Positions 61,547-64,000 of a stretch of DNA of 64,000 nucleotides are shown in pieces. How positions within the stretch are numbered: the stretch's first letter is position 1; every line of letters starts with the position of its first letter. The notes under the pieces were generated by a model. The model worked only from the letters and a program-made list of their open reading frames with translations. It made no database searches and was not told the DNA's origin. The position numbers and the translations under genes were made by a program. The stretch is from Actinomycetales bacterium (GTDB lineage Bacteria > Actinomycetota > Actinomycetes > Actinomycetales > Dermatophilaceae). The stretch covers positions 434,001-498,000 of the forward strand of contig JADJTP010000003.1 of NCBI GenBank assembly GCA_016711095.1. Direction: 5' to 3'.

Positions 61547-62381
61547 CCGCCGCGTCATAGAGGGCCCGCTTGGCCAGGCCGGTGCGCGCCGACACGTCGA
61601 CGCACACGTCCTTGAGTCGCTCACCAGCGCCGACACGCTCCCGTATGCCGCGCACCGCCTCCTGGAACGCCTCCCCGTCATGCGCGTCGGCCCCGCTCGG
61701 CCGGGCCTTACCAGCCACGACGAGGGTGACCTCCCCCAGCACTCCTGCGCCCGCCCACTGCGCAAGCTCACCCAGCCCGCCCCGGCGGACCTCTTCATAG
61801 GTCTTGGTGAGCTCGCGGCATACGGCGCCTGGACGGTCGTCCCCAAAGGCGAGAGCCATGGCGGCGAGGGTCTGCGCGGTTCGGTGCGGAGCCTCGAAGA
61901 AGACCATCGTGCGTGGCTCGTCGGCGAGCGAGGCCAGGACCCTGGCCCGCTCGCCCGGTTTGCGCGGCGGGAAGCCCTCGAAACAGAACCGATCCACGGG
62001 AAGGCCGCTCACCGCGAGAGCCATGAGCACCGCGCTCGGCCCGGGCGCTGCGGTGACCCGCACCCCGGCTGCGACGGCGGCCGCGACGAGCCGATAGCCG
62101 GGGTCCGACACCGAGGGCATCCCGGCGTCTGTCACCACCAGGACGGTGTCCCCGGCCTGGAGACGTTCGACGAGCTCGACGGTGCGAACCGCCTCGTTGT
62201 GCTCGTGATAGCTGACGATCCGCCCGGGGATGCTCGCCTCGAGCGCGTCGGCGAGCCGGCGCAACCGGCGGGTGTCCTCGGCGGCGACGATGTCGGCGCT
62301 GGCCAGCAACTGCGCGAGCCGCGGGGAGGCGTCGCGCGGGTCGCCGATCGGGGTCGCCGCGAGCACGAGCACACCAGCCAT
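61503..62381 (-). CDS. rsmI: 16S rRNA (cytidine1402-2'-O)-methyltransferase
   Basis: A 292-residue RsmI: the tetrapyrrole-methylase fold methylating C1402 in the 30S P site. Motifs: LVLAATPIGDPRDASPRLAQLL, AAEDTRRLRRL, VSYHEHNE, VVTDAGMPSVSDPGYRLV, APGPSAVLMAL, GFPPRKPGER and FFEAPHRTAQTL. The C-terminal HTH-like RsmI extension is present (ERLKDVCVDVSARTGLAKRALYD). ATG 62381. Confidence 0.95.
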   Translation of the reverse strand: MAGVLVLAATPIGDPRDASPRLAQLLASADIVAAEDTRRLRRLADALEASIPGRIVSYHEHNEAVRTVELVERLQAGDTVLVVTDAGMPSVSDPGYRLVAAAVAAGVRVTAAPGPSAVLMALAVSGLPVDRFCFEGFPPRKPGERARVLASLADEPRTMVFFEAPHRTAQTLAAMALAFGDDRPGAVCRELTKTYEEVRRGGLGELAQWAGAGVLGEVTLVVAGKARPSGADAHDGEAFQEAVRGIRERVGAGERLKDVCVDVSARTGLAKRALYDAAVTARDGGGAPRPPA

Positions 62382-62447
62382 GGGGGCAGCCTAGGGCGCG
62401 ACATGCGCGACAATGCGAGGGCCACCGCCCCGACTCGAAGGAGCCCA

Positions 62448-62531
62448 GTGTCACCGGCCGATCTGCGTCGATGGACCGCCCTCGTCCCGCTCGCCGGGCT
62501 GCTTCTACTGGCTCTGACCTGGACGCCGTGA
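62448..62531 (+). CDS. Possible 27-residue single-span membrane peptide
   Basis: The GTG at 62448 has an AAGGAG Shine-Dalgarno at ideal spacing. The frame encodes VSPADLRRWTALVPLAG followed by LLLLALTWTP, one membrane helix after a short basic start. Its stop overlaps the CPBP protease start (GTGA), so the two would be translationally coupled. It could be a leader peptide, a substrate or partner of the protease. It is too short for any family call. Confidence 0.45.
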   Translation: MSPADLRRWTALVPLAGLLLLALTWTP

Positions 62532-63328
62532 GCCTCCCCGATCCGGCAACCCCTGCGGGTCTCTCGCCTCGCCGGCGCGGACTGCTACCGGAGGTGGCGG
62601 TCGTGCTGGGGCTCTCGCTCGGGGCGTCGGCGATCTGGTCGATCCTGCGCATAGTCGAGCGGCTGACCCGACCGGTGCCCCTCGGCGAGCAGACCTCCGC
62701 GCTCAACACCTCGCTCACGCCCGACCGACCGTGGCTCGACCTGACCTATCAGCTCACCGGGATCGCCCTGGCGTTGGTGCCCGTGGCGCTGGTCATCTAT
62801 CTGATGCCCCGGGTGGCGCCCCCACAACCGGGCGCGACGGCATACCGGATGCTCGGTCTGGACCTGCGTGAGCCGCGCCGGGACCTTCTTGGCGGGGTGG
62901 CGCTCGCGGCGCTCATCGGTATCCCTGGGCTGGGGCTCTATCTCGCGGCGACGGCGGCGGGCGTCAACACTCAGGTCTCCCCCGCCAACCTCGTCGGTGC
63001 CTGGTGGACCGTGCCCGTGCTCGTGCTGTCCGCCGTGCAGAACGCGGTCCTCGAGGAGGTCGTCATCGTCGGCTATCTGCTCACTCGCTTGGAGCAGGCC
63101 GGTTGGCGGGTGCCGGTGGCGATTGGGGTGTCGGCGTTCGTGCGGGGCGCCTATCACCTCTATCAGGGTTTCGGCGGCTTTGTCGGCAACGTCGTCATGG
63201 GGGTGGTGTTCGCCCTCGTGTGGCGACGCACCCGCCGGGTCGGGCCGCTCGTCGTCGCCCACGCACTGATCGACATCGTCGCGTTCGTCGGTTATGCCCT
63301 GCTCAAGGACCACCTGTCCTGGCTGTGA
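62528..63328 (+). CDS. CPBP-family intramembrane metalloprotease
   Basis: A 266-residue polytopic membrane protein of the CPBP/Abi (Rce1-like) family. The motifs sit in membrane helices: EEVVIVGYLLTRL (the EExxx motif, with Gly-Tyr where Arg is usual), FVRGAYHLYQGFGGF (the catalytic His helix) and HALIDIVAF (His-x3-Asp helix). It may cleave membrane peptides or serve bacteriocin self-immunity; substrate unknown. GTG 62528 overlaps the stop of the tiny frame above. It converges on the CDF transporter with a 9-bp gap. Confidence 0.86.
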   Translation: MSLPDPATPAGLSPRRRGLLPEVAVVLGLSLGASAIWSILRIVERLTRPVPLGEQTSALNTSLTPDRPWLDLTYQLTGIALALVPVALVIYLMPRVAPPQPGATAYRMLGLDLREPRRDLLGGVALAALIGIPGLGLYLAATAAGVNTQVSPANLVGAWWTVPVLVLSAVQNAVLEEVVIVGYLLTRLEQAGWRVPVAIGVSAFVRGAYHLYQGFGGFVGNVVMGVVFALVWRRTRRVGPLVVAHALIDIVAFVGYALLKDHLSWL

Positions 63329-63337
63329 GCTGCCGAT

Positions 63338-64000
63338 TCAGGCGGTCGCAGGCGGGCGGGTCCGGTGGGGGTCGGGCAGCGGCTCACCGTCGTAGGAACG
63401 GGGGTCTTCGAGCGGCTCGAGGTGTGTGTCGACGGTGATGTGGGCGAACTGCTCCCGCAACCGGCCCTCGAGGTCCTCCAGCAGGTCGTGACCGCGCTGC
63501 ACCGACCACTCGCCGGGCACCAGCACGTGTAGGGCGACGTGTTGTTGGTGACCGACGACCCGGGCGCGCAGCCCGTGGATCCTGACCTCGTCGGTGGTGA
63601 ACTCGCCGACGATCCGGGTGATGGTGGCCTGGTCTTCGGCGCTCGGGGCGTGGTCCATCAGCCCGTCGACCGATTCGCGCACGAGGTGCCAGCCGGTCCA
63701 GATGATGTTGAGCCCGACGAGGAAGGCCACGATCGGATCGAGTCGCAGCCAGCCGGTCGTCACGACAAGGACGACCCCGACGACGACCCCGACGGAGGTC
63801 CACACATCGGTCAGCAGGTGTTTGCCGTCGGCGATGAGGGTGACCGACCGGTGCTGACGCCCGGCGCGGACTAAGACGACCGCGACGGCACCGTTGATCG
63901 CCGAGGCGACGGCTGAGACGCCCAGGCCGATCCCGATGTTCTCCAGCGGCTCCGGTGCGAGGAAGCGCTGCACGGACGACCAGAGGATGAAAACGGCCGC
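63338..64000 (-). CDS. Cation diffusion facilitator transporter, 5' end cut off
   Basis: 221 codons of a CDF metal/proton antiporter; the frame is open to the window edge (AAVFILWSSVQRFL before the first internal start). It has the metal-site helix GKHLLTDVWTSVGVVVG (HxxxD), later membrane helices (IVAFLVGLNIIWTGWHLV), and the cytoplasmic C-terminal domain (HGLRARVVGHQQHVALHVLVPGEWSVQ, key HQQHVALHVLV; EQFAHITVDTHLEPLE). Metal is probably Zn or Mn/Fe and cannot be fixed from this part. Confidence 0.9.
   Translation of the reverse strand, partial: AAVFILWSSVQRFLAPEPLENIGIGLGVSAVASAINGAVAVVLVRAGRQHRSVTLIADGKHLLTDVWTSVGVVVGVVLVVTTGWLRLDPIVAFLVGLNIIWTGWHLVRESVDGLMDHAPSAEDQATITRIVGEFTTDEVRIHGLRARVVGHQQHVALHVLVPGEWSVQRGHDLLEDLEGRLREQFAHITVDTHLEPLEDPRSYDGEPLPDPHRTRPPATA

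Overview
The window is high-GC actinobacterial chromosome. The evidence is gene order (metG-tatD-rpfB-ksgA-ispE-ABC-F; glmU-prs-rplY-pth; mfd-mazG-lipoprotein-eno-ftsB-DUF501-ppx), many GTG starts, GTGA/ATGA stop-start overlaps, several apparently leaderless genes, and Actinobacteria-specific families such as RpfB, DUF501 and an ECF sigma factor with an extracellular tail. A member of the Intrasporangiaceae/Dermatophilaceae is my best guess. That is an inference from gene content and style; nothing here identifies the species.

Layout. 1-2.2 kb: end of a small gene, a Bax-inhibitor-1 membrane protein, and a divergent two-gene operon (small HTH protein plus Clp N-domain protein) behind a large palindrome. 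2.1-9.1 kb (minus strand): an unusual tRNA, peptide deformylase, an ACT regulator, family-5 uracil-DNA glycosylase, Ppx, DUF501, FtsB/DivIC, enolase, MazG and a SurA-like lipoprotein. 9.2-14.9 kb: a secreted phosphatase with a PKD domain, then mfd. 15.1-41.2 kb: an accessory surface-polysaccharide island between mfd and pth. Its plus-strand arm encodes a GDPD lipoprotein, a CDP-alcohol phosphotransferase, a TagD-like cytidylyltransferase, a glycosyltransferase, a Wzz-like protein and a Wzy/ligase-like protein. Its minus-strand arm encodes a WbaP-like initiating transferase, a lipoprotein, a Wzx-like flippase and two giant secreted paralogues (propeller, FN3-like, LamG, PKD, C-terminal module). 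Between the arms lie a lower-GC glycosyltransferase, an internally deleted ISL3-type element, an IS110-family element, a secreted beta-helix protein and a decayed second copy of part of mfd. 42-47.3 kb: pth, rplY, prs, a glmU lacking its usual 3' part, a lipoprotein, tRNA-Gln and a TetR regulator. 47.4-50.7 kb: an ECF sigma factor fused to an anti-sigma-like domain, hydrophobic segments and four Ig-like repeats, divergent from a MarR regulator across a perfect palindrome. 50.7-58.8 kb: ABC-F, ispE, ksgA, rpfB (with a CRP/GlxR-type site and structured upstream region), tatD and metG (with an apparent single-base frameshift). 58.8-64 kb: two bacterial-PH proteins, an SRPBCC protein, RsmI, a tiny membrane peptide coupled to a CPBP protease, and a truncated cation-diffusion facilitator.

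How the genes fit together. Most core genes serve translation (deformylase, Pth, L25, KsgA, RsmI, MetRS, tRNAs), DNA repair and nucleotide sanitation (Mfd, Udg, MazG), and precursor supply (Prs, GlmU, IspE, enolase). The island has the initiating transferase, flippase, polymerase and chain-length parts of a Wzx/Wzy-type export system. Its CDP-alcohol chemistry suggests a polyol- or glycerol-phosphate-containing glycan. The giant secreted proteins share a C-terminal module with the phosphatase next to mfd, so that phosphatase may belong functionally to the island. The 7-mer GGCATAC/GTATGCC is strongly enriched outside the mobile and foreign-looking stretches and forms some of the hairpins.
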